A stretch of 64,000 nt of DNA from an uncultured Caldilineaceae bacterium (GCA_958295915.1 OY282381.1:3308722-3372721), one strand, 5' to 3'; positions 28,301 to 37,258 are shown, counted from the stretch's first letter. The notes: generated by a model not told the origin, from the sequence alone. Numbers and translations are program-made.

Positions 28301-30441
28301 ACCATCACCTCCACAATCGTCATCGTATCATTGCCGAAAATATCCACCACCTTGACCGCGATCTTGCGCCGGCCGGGCGCGCATTCGTGGGCGCCGCTGG
28401 TCAATTCCAGCGAGCGACCCCTTTTGGCGCGGAAGCTCTGCCACTCGTTCTCGAAGATATACTCGCCCGTCCACTGTTCTTCCCACTCGCCGGTTTCTTC
28501 ATTTTGCACGCGGATAATCTCACGTTTGCTCTCGAAGTCGAAATCCACCGACCAGTAGTCGATCCAGTCGGTCCAGTGTTGGGTGAGCTGTGCGCGGCTG
28601 ACGATACCGCTCCTGTCTTTTGACAGCTTCACAATCTGACCCTTCTCTACCACGATTTTGCCGCCTGCCTTACTGGTAGCTGACAGCGCCGCCTCGGCAT
28701 TGGCAATCGAATCCTGCGAGTAGAACACCGAAAAATCCATCAACGCCACCTCTACGCTAGATGGCGTGCCTTTCTTGCCACTCCTGACCAGCGGCTTGAC
28801 CTCAATAAACGCCGCGTCGTGGAATACCACCTGGTTTCTATCCACCGCGCGCCTGTCGAAGACCTCGGCGGGGATATACTTGGGCGCCAGGTCGATGCCC
28901 TTGGCGCGCGCCTCGTCCAGCACGTTGGGAAACAGCCCCATCTCGAACTCGAAACCGAGAATGTCCACCCTGGTGATGTGATTCTTGCGGCACGCAAGAA
29001 TGATCTCCTCCACGAATAGCCGCGTGACCGGCAGATTGACCGGTCCCACCGCCACCAGCCGCCCGGCCTTCTTGCCGTGAAAACCGGCGAAATGCTCTAC
29101 CTTCTCCGCCCGGTACGCAGCCAGAATCAGATCGAGGAAGGCGGCCTCCTTCCTCGCCATCCGCTTGCTCGACTCCGCTGCGCGCAAGTTGGGGTTGACG
29201 CCGATGTAATGCTGGCGCTCGTACTTGCCGAGGTTGAGGATTTCAAAGGCGCGGTAGTCCTTGCCGTCCGCCTTGAGCTGCCGCTGCACGCCGATCATGC
29301 GCTTGCGCGTAGTGTGGATGGCGAACTTGCCCAGATCTGTGGCGATCCACTTGCGGCCCAGCTTTTCGGCAACCGCGGCCGTAGTGCCGGAGCCGCAGAA
29401 GAAATCAGCGACGAGGTCGTCTGCGTTGGAGGAGGCTTTGATGATGCGTTCAAGCAGGGCTTCCGGTTTTTGGGTGGGGTAGTCAGTTGCCTGCAAATCA
29501 TTGCGAAAGATCGATGCAATGTCGTCCCAGACATCTCGCGCAATAACCATCCTATACTTCTCGCCAGGCTTACCATTTTTGCAAAGCTCGCAAATTTCAT
29601 CGCGCATTACACCAAGCCGTTTACCAGAATTCGTATGTGGTTCAGGCAGCGTTGGAACGTACGATCTCTGGTGAAACAGATTGAAAATTGGTTTGTCCCC
29701 TTTTGAATAGAACAAAATGTGGTCATGTTTCTTTGAGAAACCAACTTTTTCTGGAATGCCCCCTGTTTTGTATCCCCACTCAATTTGATTGATAAAGCTA
29801 CTGTGTCCGAATATTTCATCCATTGCGAGACGAATTAAACCGTTCATCCTATAATCACAATGCACATAGATACTGCCATCCTCCGCCAGCAGATCCCGCA
29901 TCAGCGCCAGCCGCTCGTAAATCATAGCGATATATGAATCCGCGACCTTGCCCCAGGTGTCGCGGTAGGCGATCTCTTCCAGGATGTTGGGCTTCTTGGT
30001 AAAGGTGTCGCCGCCGATCTCGATATTCATGGAAAAATCCGCGCCCACGTCAAAGGGCGGGTCGATGTAGATCAGCTTGAGTCCGCCCTGCGCTTCGATC
30101 TCCTCGCGCAGCGGCCCGTTCTTGAGCGACGACAGAATCAGCTTGTTGTCGCCCCAGATCAGCTTGTTCGTCCAGCCCTTGCGCTGGCGGCCGCGCTCGT
30201 CCAGGTCGAACAGCGCCATCCGCATGTCGGCGTCGGATGGCTTTTCGGCGCGCGGTTCGTCTACCTGCTCAATAATCTGAAAGGGCAGCACGATGTTGCA
30301 GACTTCGTTGGTCTTGCCGTTCCAGACCAGCTCCACCTCGCGCTTGTCCTCAAACAACAGAAAGCGGTATCTGTCCGGCAGAGGTCTGTCCGCCTCGATA
30401 CAGCGGATGATCTCCTGTTGTTCCTGTTCCGTTAAGCGTGC
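28297..30441 (-). CDS. mod: Type III-like DNA methyltransferase (Mod)
   Basis: About 714 residues from the GTG at 30441. That start has AGGAG ten bases upstream and aligns with the ATG of the broken second copy at 36390. The TTG-initiated extension to 30486 is less likely. The catalytic motif IDPPF near residue 127 precedes the AdoMet motif FFCGSGTT near 348, the beta-class order of type III Mod proteins. Mod recognises the target and methylates adenine, and directs Res. Its 3' end is the source of the tail repeats that precede other genes in the island. Confidence 0.94.
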   Translation of the reverse strand, partial: ARLTEQEQQEIIRCIEADRPLPDRYRFLLFEDKREVELVWNGKTNEVCNIVLPFQIIEQVDEPRAEKPSDADMRMALFDLDERGRQRKGWTNKLIWGDNKLILSSLKNGPLREEIEAQGGLKLIYIDPPFDVGADFSMNIEIGGDTFTKKPNILEEIAYRDTWGKVADSYIAMIYERLALMRDLLAEDGSIYVHCDYRMNGLIRLAMDEIFGHSSFINQIEWGYKTGGIPEKVGFSKKHDHILFYSKGDKPIFNLFHQRSYVPTLPEPHTNSGKRLGVMRDEICELCKNGKPGEKYRMVIARDVWDDIASIFRNDLQATDYPTQKPEALLERIIKASSNADDLVADFFCGSGTTAAVAEKLGRKWIATDLGKFAIHTTRKRMIGVQRQLKADGKDYRAFEILNLGKYERQHYIGVNPNLRAAESSKRMARKEAAFLDLILAAYRAEKVEHFAGFHGKKAGRLVAVGPVNLPVTRLFVEEIILACRKNHITRVDILGFEFEMGLFPNVLDEARAKGIDLAPKYIPAEVFDRRAVDRNQVVFHDAAFIEVKPLVRSGKKGTPSSVEVALMDFSVFYSQDSIANAEAALSATSKAGGKIVVEKGQIVKLSKDRSGIVSRAQLTQHWTDWIDYWSVDFDFESKREIIRVQNEETGEWEEQWTGEYIFENEWQSFRAKRGRSLELTSGAHECAPGRRKIAVKVVDIFGNDTMTIVEVMV

Positions 30442-30448
30442 CACGAAC

Positions 30449-31669
30449 TTACGACTCCTGACCTTGTTGCAAGGATCTTGCGGCAAAAATTGTCAAGTGC
30501 AACTCTTCGGCAACCAATTCATAGACAGGAGTTTTACCGCTCAGTCTCTCGCTTTCGTTCAAAATGATACCGACCCCCTCGCCTCGCCGCTCCAAAAAGT
30601 GTCGCCTTCTTACCTGTTGGCCTATATCATCGTCTAGTGTAATTTCCGAAAGTAAGCGGGCCAGCAGTTCATTACGGGTTGCCTGGACATAACGCAAATT
30701 TTCCACCGTCAAGGTATTTGCCAGCGCACCTGGCGAGCAAAGTTCCAGTCTGTCCGCAAACATGAACAAACGAATTTTCGAGCCGGTTTTTGAATAATCC
30801 CTATGCACAACTGCATTCACCAATGCCTCAAAAACCGCTCTCATGCTGTATTGTGGTTGGTCGGTTCTGCCAATTTCCTTGCGAGCCGATACCTGGTTGT
30901 ACTTTTCAACAAATTTGAAAGCGTCTATGATCTGTCGGTCCAGCGGCCCCTTAAAATCCTTGGCATCAATCTGGTAGTTCGCATCCTTTTCCTCACCACG
31001 ATAATAGACAGCCTGAATGAAACTGTTATAGAGATACTCATCGGGCCTGTCATGACACATCAACACCCCGGCGACCGAAGCCCGGCGCTCCCGCCCTGCC
31101 TTGACCAGCAGACGCCTTTTAAGCAGCAGATCTTCTACCTCATTCTCAGTGACTCCTTCTGTGATAAATCGCTGATAGAGTTCTTTCCTGACCGTGCCTT
31201 TATGGGTGTCCGGCACGAACTGTTTATCAAAAGAAATAATACGCGCTTGTGAACGGCTTTGTAACAACCGCGCCAACTGTTCGGTGGACATCTCTCTTTT
31301 GCTGCTTCCCTGGCGGATGAAATAACCGTTAGATGTTTTGTGCACAAACAAGCTGTGAGGCGCCTCTATTTTTAACAGGTTCTTATCATCAATCCGCAGT
31401 TTTTCTGTAACAATGAGAACCTGGGGTTCAATGCTGTCCTGGCATATTTCAACCACTGTCTTTTCAGCCTGATTCAGATTTTGCCGGTCAATACCGACAA
31501 TTTCTCCATAATCGTCAACACCGATCAATATCACCCCACCTCTGGCGTTGGCAAAAGCGGCTATCTCGTCGGCAAGGCTGCTTCTGTGCGGCAACTCTCT
31601 TTTCAACTCAATGGTTGAGTCTTCTCCCAGATATATTTTTCCAAGGAGTTCGGTCACACTGTCAAACAC
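30449..31669 (-). CDS. AlbA_2 (Schlafen-like) domain ATP-binding regulator-type protein
   Basis: 406 residues from the GTG at 31669, chosen because GGAG (part of the previous gene's last codons) lies eight bases upstream. The N-terminal AlbA_2 domain has STIELKRELPHRSSLADEIA and NARGGVILIGVDDYGEIVGI. A C-terminal GHKL-like module follows, with MRAVFEALVNAVVHRDY and ERRGEGVGIILNESE. Such proteins are often annotated as putative transcriptional regulators or ATP-dependent helicases, and they occur in defence islands. It sits seven bases before mod and three bases after the PHP-ATPase. Confidence 0.85.
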   Translation of the reverse strand: MFDSVTELLGKIYLGEDSTIELKRELPHRSSLADEIAAFANARGGVILIGVDDYGEIVGIDRQNLNQAEKTVVEICQDSIEPQVLIVTEKLRIDDKNLLKIEAPHSLFVHKTSNGYFIRQGSSKREMSTEQLARLLQSRSQARIISFDKQFVPDTHKGTVRKELYQRFITEGVTENEVEDLLLKRRLLVKAGRERRASVAGVLMCHDRPDEYLYNSFIQAVYYRGEEKDANYQIDAKDFKGPLDRQIIDAFKFVEKYNQVSARKEIGRTDQPQYSMRAVFEALVNAVVHRDYSKTGSKIRLFMFADRLELCSPGALANTLTVENLRYVQATRNELLARLLSEITLDDDIGQQVRRRHFLERRGEGVGIILNESERLSGKTPVYELVAEELHLTIFAARSLQQGQES

Positions 31670-31671
31670 CG

Positions 31672-34326
31672 CTAACTCTCCAAATGAATACGCCTGTAAC
31701 GCTGTTCGAATGCCTGTTGTCCGCCCTCCAGAATATCGCATATCGCCTGCCGGACTTGTTCTTCCTGGATACTGGCAGGCTGTTGCACTTGGGTTTCACC
31801 GCCCGCCACCTTGAGCGACAAAACCATTTCCGCATCGCCGTTGACCACAATATTGGCATTGTGCGTGACAACGATAACCTGCCGTCTGCTTTTTGTTTCT
31901 CGCAACTGCCGGACAATCAAACTGTAAATTAATTCGTTGTCTAAATCGTCTTCAGGTTGATCCAGCAATAGTGGCTCACTTCCGTAAGATAGAATAAACG
32001 CCAGTAGGGCGGCGGTCTTTTGCCCAGGAGAACCTTGCTCTATCGGTTGATTATTGGAACCAAAGGTGATTTTCAAATCATCTCCGGGAAACCATAAAAT
32101 GAAATCGCTCACAGACTCCTGCGGCAACGATTGCAGATGATGGGCGAACCGGACATCTCTGGGTCTCTCCTCTCCACTGCGAATCCTGTCAATCCTCCTT
32201 TTGAGATTTTCAATCTTCTGATCGCCACCGCTGTGATAAACTTTTTTTACCTGTTCAATGTCCCTGTCAAAGCGATCAGAGCATTGTAGTATACGCCGAA
32301 TATCTTGCTCTATGCCATCCCAATCTTCGCCAAAGGGCTTGACTTCAATCCTGACCGATGGATTGTCTTGTAAAATACAGGACAGGAAATCTTGTCTCTT
32401 GTCTGACAGCGCTTTCCTGTTTTCTGCAATTTTCTTAAACACCTTTTGTTTTTCAGCTTCTAATTCTCCCTTGCGTGACTGATACTCGCCAATTTGTTGC
32501 AACTCCCTTTGCAGAATTTTTTGTTGCGCTAAGAGAAAGGGATATCTGTTTGGGTCTATATCTTGCTGCGCGAGCTGGGTGCGCAACTGCTCATACTGCT
32601 CCATGTCTGCTTTGAGCGCCCGCATCCAATCCGCCGCGTTTTTTTCAGCTTGCCAGCCGGCGACAACTGACTGCGCTTCTTGCGCCAAATCGCTTACTTT
32701 GTCGCTGATAGCCCGCCATTTCTCGTTCCGTGCTCTTAAAACCGACAGCATATCGGGGCGCCCCGTAAAATGCTGCTCAGTAAAACGAGCCGGGGCAATC
32801 GCATCCCGCATCTCCCCAATCTGCTGGCTCATGTACTGCCAGTCGCTTTCCAGGCTTTCGATCTCGTTTAACTGTTGCTGCCGCTTGCGGTAATTTTGCA
32901 GAACTTCTGTATGCCCGGATTTTTCTATCTGCTCAATCTGTCTTGCCAGATCGTTGGACTCCCCGCGCAGCCGGTCTTCCTGAGCGATTTTTTCATTCAA
33001 CTCCCGCATCTTTTGTTCAATTTGCTTATAGCGATTCACCAACTCTCTTTTCTGCGTATCAATCGTCGCGTAACCAACATCAGGCGCCTCATCGATAATA
33101 TTGAGCAGCGCGCGTGGATTCTTGGCCAATTCAAAGATCTGCTTCTGGCTATAGATATATGCCGGGAAAAGCGATTTGATCTCCCCTACATCGGGCTTCC
33201 ACTTGCCATCTTTTTCCACTTCCAAAGAAGACATGTCCGATCGGGCCGACCAGTTCAAACGATAGCGCGTATCGCTTTTGCGATAGATCAGTGAGACTCT
33301 GCTGTTCCCGGTGAGTAAATTTTCAGCCCCCACAGCAAAATATTTGCTGCTCTCCTCTTGCAGCGTCTCCGGAATCTCTTTATCGCGCCGCAGGGCCAAG
33401 CGCATGAACTCCAGTAATGTGGACTTGCCGCTGCCGCGCCCGCCAATAATCGTGTTCAGGAAGGGACTGAACCGGCAATTCAGTGGTTCGGAGCGTCCGA
33501 TGTATTGCGCCTGGCAGATCTGTAGTTCTTCTATAAGAAACTCTGCATACCGGTTCGGCTTGTCGCTCATGTTGCGATTTACAGAAGCAGCGCCGTCTAT
33601 GAGCGAAAGTTTCAATCCCTCGATGGATGGCTCATCCATCTTGATCCAGGTAAACGCGCCAAATTCTTCTCTTCTGAAGTTATGGGTATCAGAACCTCTG
33701 ACTTCGGTCCATTGCAACTTCTTCTCTCTATACAATTGTGGTTTTTGGTACTCACTGTCACACAACTCCATGGCGTAAATGTTTGTTTTACCCAACGCCT
33801 GCTTCAGCGGTGACCCCTGACGTCGAAACAGCCCCTTTTTTTTATCGACATGCGCGGGAATGGCAATGCCATCCCGCTTTGTAATTTCATCAACGACCTC
33901 GGTAATGCTTTTCGTAATTACTTCATCGCTCTTGCCGTCCGCGCCCCGATAGCCAACCGCGCCGAGCAACAGATCAATATCACTCTTGTTTTTATCCTGC
34001 CCAAATATCGCCAAGATATGCACGTCGTCTGCTGAAATCTCTACGCCCGGAAACAAATACAGAGGTCGGTACCAATCGGGTTTATTTTCGGCTGAGGCTA
34101 ATTCATGTAACTTCTGCTGCAACGTATCTATCCAGCCACCGCTGTTGTGGTCCGTAATCGCCACACACTCGATTCCCTTTTGCATAAATTTTTGCAGCCA
34201 ATACTCGGGTGTAACCTTGGCTTTGTCCTGTTGGTTACGACCCTGCATAAAGTCATCTGAGGCAGGCGTGTGGGTATGAAAATCAAATTTCCACCACCGG
34301 GCGCCCGGAAATTGCCACTGAGTCAC
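31672..34326 (-). CDS. TrlF-type PHP phosphoesterase fused to an SMC/ABC-like ATPase
   Basis: 884 residues. The N-terminal PHP domain has metal-ligand motifs FDFHTH (His17, His19), ITDHN (Asp59, His60), FPGVEIS (Glu96), AHVDKK and GSDTHN. Walker A GGRGSGKST is at 295-303. A long coiled-coil region spans about 420-700. The ABC signature SPGQKTAAL and Walker B PLLLDQPEDDLDN close the ATPase. This fits a nuclease or phosphoesterase gated by an SMC-like ATPase. The GTG start overlaps the stop of mod-tail copy C by four bases. Confidence 0.87.
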   Translation of the reverse strand: MTQWQFPGARWWKFDFHTHTPASDDFMQGRNQQDKAKVTPEYWLQKFMQKGIECVAITDHNSGGWIDTLQQKLHELASAENKPDWYRPLYLFPGVEISADDVHILAIFGQDKNKSDIDLLLGAVGYRGADGKSDEVITKSITEVVDEITKRDGIAIPAHVDKKKGLFRRQGSPLKQALGKTNIYAMELCDSEYQKPQLYREKKLQWTEVRGSDTHNFRREEFGAFTWIKMDEPSIEGLKLSLIDGAASVNRNMSDKPNRYAEFLIEELQICQAQYIGRSEPLNCRFSPFLNTIIGGRGSGKSTLLEFMRLALRRDKEIPETLQEESSKYFAVGAENLLTGNSRVSLIYRKSDTRYRLNWSARSDMSSLEVEKDGKWKPDVGEIKSLFPAYIYSQKQIFELAKNPRALLNIIDEAPDVGYATIDTQKRELVNRYKQIEQKMRELNEKIAQEDRLRGESNDLARQIEQIEKSGHTEVLQNYRKRQQQLNEIESLESDWQYMSQQIGEMRDAIAPARFTEQHFTGRPDMLSVLRARNEKWRAISDKVSDLAQEAQSVVAGWQAEKNAADWMRALKADMEQYEQLRTQLAQQDIDPNRYPFLLAQQKILQRELQQIGEYQSRKGELEAEKQKVFKKIAENRKALSDKRQDFLSCILQDNPSVRIEVKPFGEDWDGIEQDIRRILQCSDRFDRDIEQVKKVYHSGGDQKIENLKRRIDRIRSGEERPRDVRFAHHLQSLPQESVSDFILWFPGDDLKITFGSNNQPIEQGSPGQKTAALLAFILSYGSEPLLLDQPEDDLDNELIYSLIVRQLRETKSRRQVIVVTHNANIVVNGDAEMVLSLKVAGGETQVQQPASIQEEQVRQAICDILEGGQQAFEQRYRRIHLES

Positions 34327-34394
34327 ACCATCACCTCCACAATCGTCATCGTATCATTGCCGAAAATGTCCATCACCTTGACCGCGATCTTGCG
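34323..34394 (-). repeat. mod-tail copy C (72 bp) acting as leader of the PHP-ATPase gene
   Basis: Matches the last 72 bases of mod with two visible differences, and ends abruptly at its upstream edge. It contains GGAGGTGAT and the TGA that overlaps the next gene's GTG. No open frame of useful length enters it from upstream. Confidence 0.92.
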
Positions 34395-34453
34395 TAATGC
34401 TGATCAGGAATTGCGTTAGGGAAATCAGGATGAAGCATCATACATCATAGCCC

Positions 34454-34957
34454 TTAAAAACGCCATTTCTCACGCTCCATAAATCCTTTGAGATCAGTGC
34501 AATCCACCTCGAAGTATGCACAAACATTTGGAATTTTCGCCGCGTTGGGTGTATATTTTTCGGTCGTTACGACACAACCATTTTCCAGGCATTTGGCTCG
34601 TGCAATAATAAATGGGTCGGCAACCGGCCTTCCTTCTAAACGCTCCTTTTTTCAGATCATCGCCTGGAAGTGATAGACACCGAATATCTCCCTGACAACC
34701 GCTAGTTCTGCCGCGGTGGGCGTTACGAATACTTTTCCCCGATTCGCCTTGCACCAATTCGTCAATTCATCCTCGTGCCCCGCCAATTCGTTAAAGACTT
34801 CTCGCGTCGAAGTGATCCGACTGTCTTCAATCATTCTGTCAAAGTGTTTCCATAGAGAGGGAAACCGTTCGCGATAATAGTGACGGAAAAGGTCAATCAG
34901 CGGACCGCTATCGAACACATAGACTATCACATCATCGCCCCCTACTTGAGCAGCCAT
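34454..34957 (-). pseudogene. DUF4411 (PIN-like toxin) gene interrupted by an in-frame TGA
   Basis: 168 codons, the family's usual size, read continuously in one frame except for a single TGA at 34652-34654. The N-terminal half has YVFDSGPLIDLFRHYYRERF and the C-terminal half RPVADPFIIARAK and NAAKIPNVCAYF, both typical of DUF4411. The stop interrupts ...YHFQAMI before KKERLEGRP. It overlaps the XRE-ImmA gene by 16 bases, the standard partner layout. Most likely this is a nonsense-inactivated toxin. Readthrough or a sequencing error is possible, because only one base needs to differ. Confidence 0.82.
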
Positions 34958-36117
34958 TCTTCCATTCGGGGCACGTTCTTCGTTCTTGCATCCAGATAGT
35001 CAGCGGCTTGCTCCACCGAAATGTGCCCCTTGTAGTAATGACTGAAGACAGCTTCAATATACCTCTCACCAAGATAGGCCCCTTTGCTCCGATAGTAATT
35101 ACCGCCAGAATCACCGCTTTCCCCTCGCTCCTCTGACCATTGCTGCGTCTTCTCTTCGTAATCCTGCTGGCTCACTTGTCCCCAATCGAGCAGGCGTCGC
35201 AAAATAGTCTCTCGACTCACGCAATACAACTCAGCCCAATCTCTAATCGTACTATCATGAATGGGCTTTCCCGCTGAACGCATTTTGAAATCCCAAGAGG
35301 GCGCCAAAAATTCGGCGGCAAATTGATTGCAAAGCACTTCTATGCGCTTGTTGTCGCCGGTCAAACGATTGATATAGTCGTCCTGCCGAGTATCCACCCC
35401 GCCGGTGTGCATCAGCAAATGCGCCAACTCATGGCACAAGGTAAAAATCTGCCGGGTCTTGGCCTTGTTGTTGTTGACATAGATTACTGGAAAATTCTTG
35501 TCATACAGGCAGAAGCCGGAAAAAGAACTGTCGCCAGCATCCACGTTCCTGTTTCCCGGTGGTTTGAAGGTATCCTTGAATACAAAAATACCGTGATCCT
35601 CCAGAGACGCCCGCCAATGTTTGAAGGCGTCATCCGTGTTGTGCCAGGCCTGTTGTTGAGTAAGCTCTATGCCCAGATAGGCCCGGACTCGCTCTGCCAT
35701 ATCGGTAGCGGCGACAGAGGGTGCAAAATCAAGATCGTGCAATATCTTGCGATCCGCTGGATTCACACCGTCATACAGTTCGGCGAGATTCAGTTGTAAC
35801 ACCCTAGCCTTGCGTAGTAGATAACGTACCCGTGGTGGGATACGCTGCAACGCATGCTCCGGCAAGGTGCGAAACGATTGCTCTATGCTTTCCTCCTCTG
35901 GCACATTGGGGAAGAAGAACAGCGCGACCGGACGTTCATAGATCTTGTATGCCAGAGTTTCCAACTGGACATAGGTTGGAGATGCCTCGCCACGCTCCCA
36001 GGCCTCGATCTCCGACACTTTCTTCTGTATGCGCTGAGCCACTTCTTCCAGCGAGAGACCCAGGCTGACACGCGCCCAGCGCAGCACCTCGGGATTGACG
36101 GGAATCGGCTCGCTCAC
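34942..36117 (-). CDS. XRE-type HTH regulator with ImmA/IrrE metallopeptidase domain
   Basis: 391 residues. The helix-turn-helix (about 10-65) includes LSLEEVAQRIQKKVSEIEAW. The zinc peptidase motif is CHELAHLLMH near residue 228, with a downstream Glu-bearing helix IEVLCNQFAAEFL. This is the usual partner of DUF4411 toxins, thought to act as antitoxin or regulator. The GTG start (GTGAGCGAG) overlaps the stop of the broken second mod gene by four bases and uses its GGAGG. Confidence 0.92.
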   Translation of the reverse strand: MSEPIPVNPEVLRWARVSLGLSLEEVAQRIQKKVSEIEAWERGEASPTYVQLETLAYKIYERPVALFFFPNVPEEESIEQSFRTLPEHALQRIPPRVRYLLRKARVLQLNLAELYDGVNPADRKILHDLDFAPSVAATDMAERVRAYLGIELTQQQAWHNTDDAFKHWRASLEDHGIFVFKDTFKPPGNRNVDAGDSSFSGFCLYDKNFPVIYVNNNKAKTRQIFTLCHELAHLLMHTGGVDTRQDDYINRLTGDNKRIEVLCNQFAAEFLAPSWDFKMRSAGKPIHDSTIRDWAELYCVSRETILRRLLDWGQVSQQDYEEKTQQWSEERGESGDSGGNYYRSKGAYLGERYIEAVFSHYYKGHISVEQAADYLDARTKNVPRMEEWLLK

Positions 36118-36390
36118 ACCATCACCTCCACAATCGTCATCGTATCATTGCCGAAAATATCCACCACCTTGACCGCGATCTTGCGCCGGCCGGGCGCGCA
36201 TTCGTGGGCGACGCTGGTCAATTCCAGCGAGCGACCCTTTTTGACGCGGAAGCTCTGCCACTCGTTCTCGAAGATATACTCGCCCGTCCACTGTTCTTCC
36301 CACTCGCCCGTCGCCGGACATTGCACGCGGATAATTTGCCTCGATACAGCGGATGATCTCCTGTTGTTCCTGTTCCGTTAAGCGTGGCAT
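36114..36390 (-). pseudogene. Internally deleted second mod gene
   Basis: The first 16 or so codons match the start of mod (LTEQEQQEIIRCIEA) and the last 222 bases match its 3' end almost exactly. The junction is near 36335-36338. About 1.87 kb of the equivalent mod sequence is missing, and the two parts are in different frames, so no methyltransferase is made. The 3' end is preserved to the stop and still supplies the ribosome site for the XRE-ImmA gene. Confidence 0.93.
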
Positions 36391-36512
36391 GGGTTTCTCT
36401 TATATCGAAATTCAGGGGCGGCGAAGGTCCCGTATAAGCGGTGGTTAGCTGTTCGCATTTTCCCGCTCTACATCGTTCTTTTCAAGTGTATCAAAACGAT
36501 ATGTTGTCAGCC

Positions 36513-36633
36513 ACCGAAAAAGTTCAATTATGGAGGGGGTACAGGACACTCGCCCACCCCCCAAACCCATCATTCGTTGATCGATATTGTAAAACGAACA
36601 TCCGCCGCCATCATCTGCAACCGCCGGGTTCGG
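36513..36633. repeat. 120-bp direct repeat, copy downstream of hicBA
   Basis: Matches 37141-37258 with a few changes (shared core TTGATCGATATTGTAAAACG). The two copies flank the hicB-hicA pair in direct orientation. Confidence 0.9.
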
Positions 36634-36649
36634 TAATAGATCTAACTGT

Positions 36650-36892
36650 TCACGTCTGTTTGTAAGCCTCCAAAAAATCGGCTCTGGAAATCCCTGCCTG
36701 AGTACAGATTCGGCGTAAAGTTGAGCCGTTGATACGACGATGATTCGGCATAGTCAACGGGGTTCGGCTTCCATCCGGATTTTCCTGTACCATGGAAATA
36801 TGATTCCCTTCCCGAACCATACGAAAGCCCAATCTTTCTAACGTTCTGATCACTTCGGTTTTGGGCGCATCGACTGGAAAGCGGCGCGTCAA
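36650..36892 (-). CDS. hicA: HicA family mRNA interferase toxin
   Basis: 80 residues with the HicA dsRBD-like pattern: LERLGFRMVREGNHISMVQ including the catalytic His, TPLTMPNHRRINGSTLRRI and CTQAGISRADFLEAY. HicA cleaves mRNA independently of ribosomes and is neutralised by HicB. The start overlaps the hicB stop by four bases. The order hicB then hicA is the reverse of E. coli but common elsewhere. Confidence 0.93.
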   Translation of the reverse strand: MTRRFPVDAPKTEVIRTLERLGFRMVREGNHISMVQENPDGSRTPLTMPNHRRINGSTLRRICTQAGISRADFLEAYKQT

Positions 36893-37113
36893 ACAGCAAC
36901 TCCCGCTTCGGCTATGAATACCTCTAAGACGGGTTCTTCAGTCTCAAGCGCTTCTGCCCCAAATGTCTCAATGTGAAATTCAATCGCAGAGGTCATGTCA
37001 GCTACGGCTTGCTCGTAGGTATCCCCCTCACCCACAATAACGCCTTTCAGACCCAGTGGATAAGCCACATACCCATCCGCGTGCTTTTCAACGATACTCT
37101 TGAACAGTTGCAT
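36889..37113 (-). CDS. hicB: HicB family antitoxin
   Basis: 74 residues from the ATG at 37113, which has AAGGAGG ten bases upstream; the longer frame from 37200 runs into the flanking repeat. The partial RNase H-like HicB fold is seen in YVAYPLGLKGVIVGEGDTYEQAVADMTSAIEFHIE. No C-terminal DNA-binding domain is present, so autoregulation may need another factor. It is the first gene of the toxin-antitoxin pair. Confidence 0.92.
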   Translation of the reverse strand: MQLFKSIVEKHADGYVAYPLGLKGVIVGEGDTYEQAVADMTSAIEFHIETFGAEALETEEPVLEVFIAEAGVAV

Positions 37114-37140
37114 TCGAGCTTGCCCTCCTTTTTGCCACGT

Positions 37141-37258
37141 ACCGAAACAGTTCAATTGCGGAGGGGGTACAGGACACTCGCCCGCCCCCCAACCCATCAT
37201 TTGTTGATCGATATTGTAAAACGAACATCCGCCGCCGTCACCTGCAACCGCCGGGTTT
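37141..37258. repeat. 120-bp direct repeat, copy upstream of hicBA
   Basis: Direct repeat of 36513-36633. It ends about 30 bases before the hicB start and probably includes or displaces the hicB promoter. Confidence 0.9.

Noticed and set aside
34652-34654. TGA in the DUF4411 gene as a selenocysteine codon
   Set aside because: No SECIS-like hairpin directly downstream was seen, and the family has no known Sec. A nonsense mutation is simpler.
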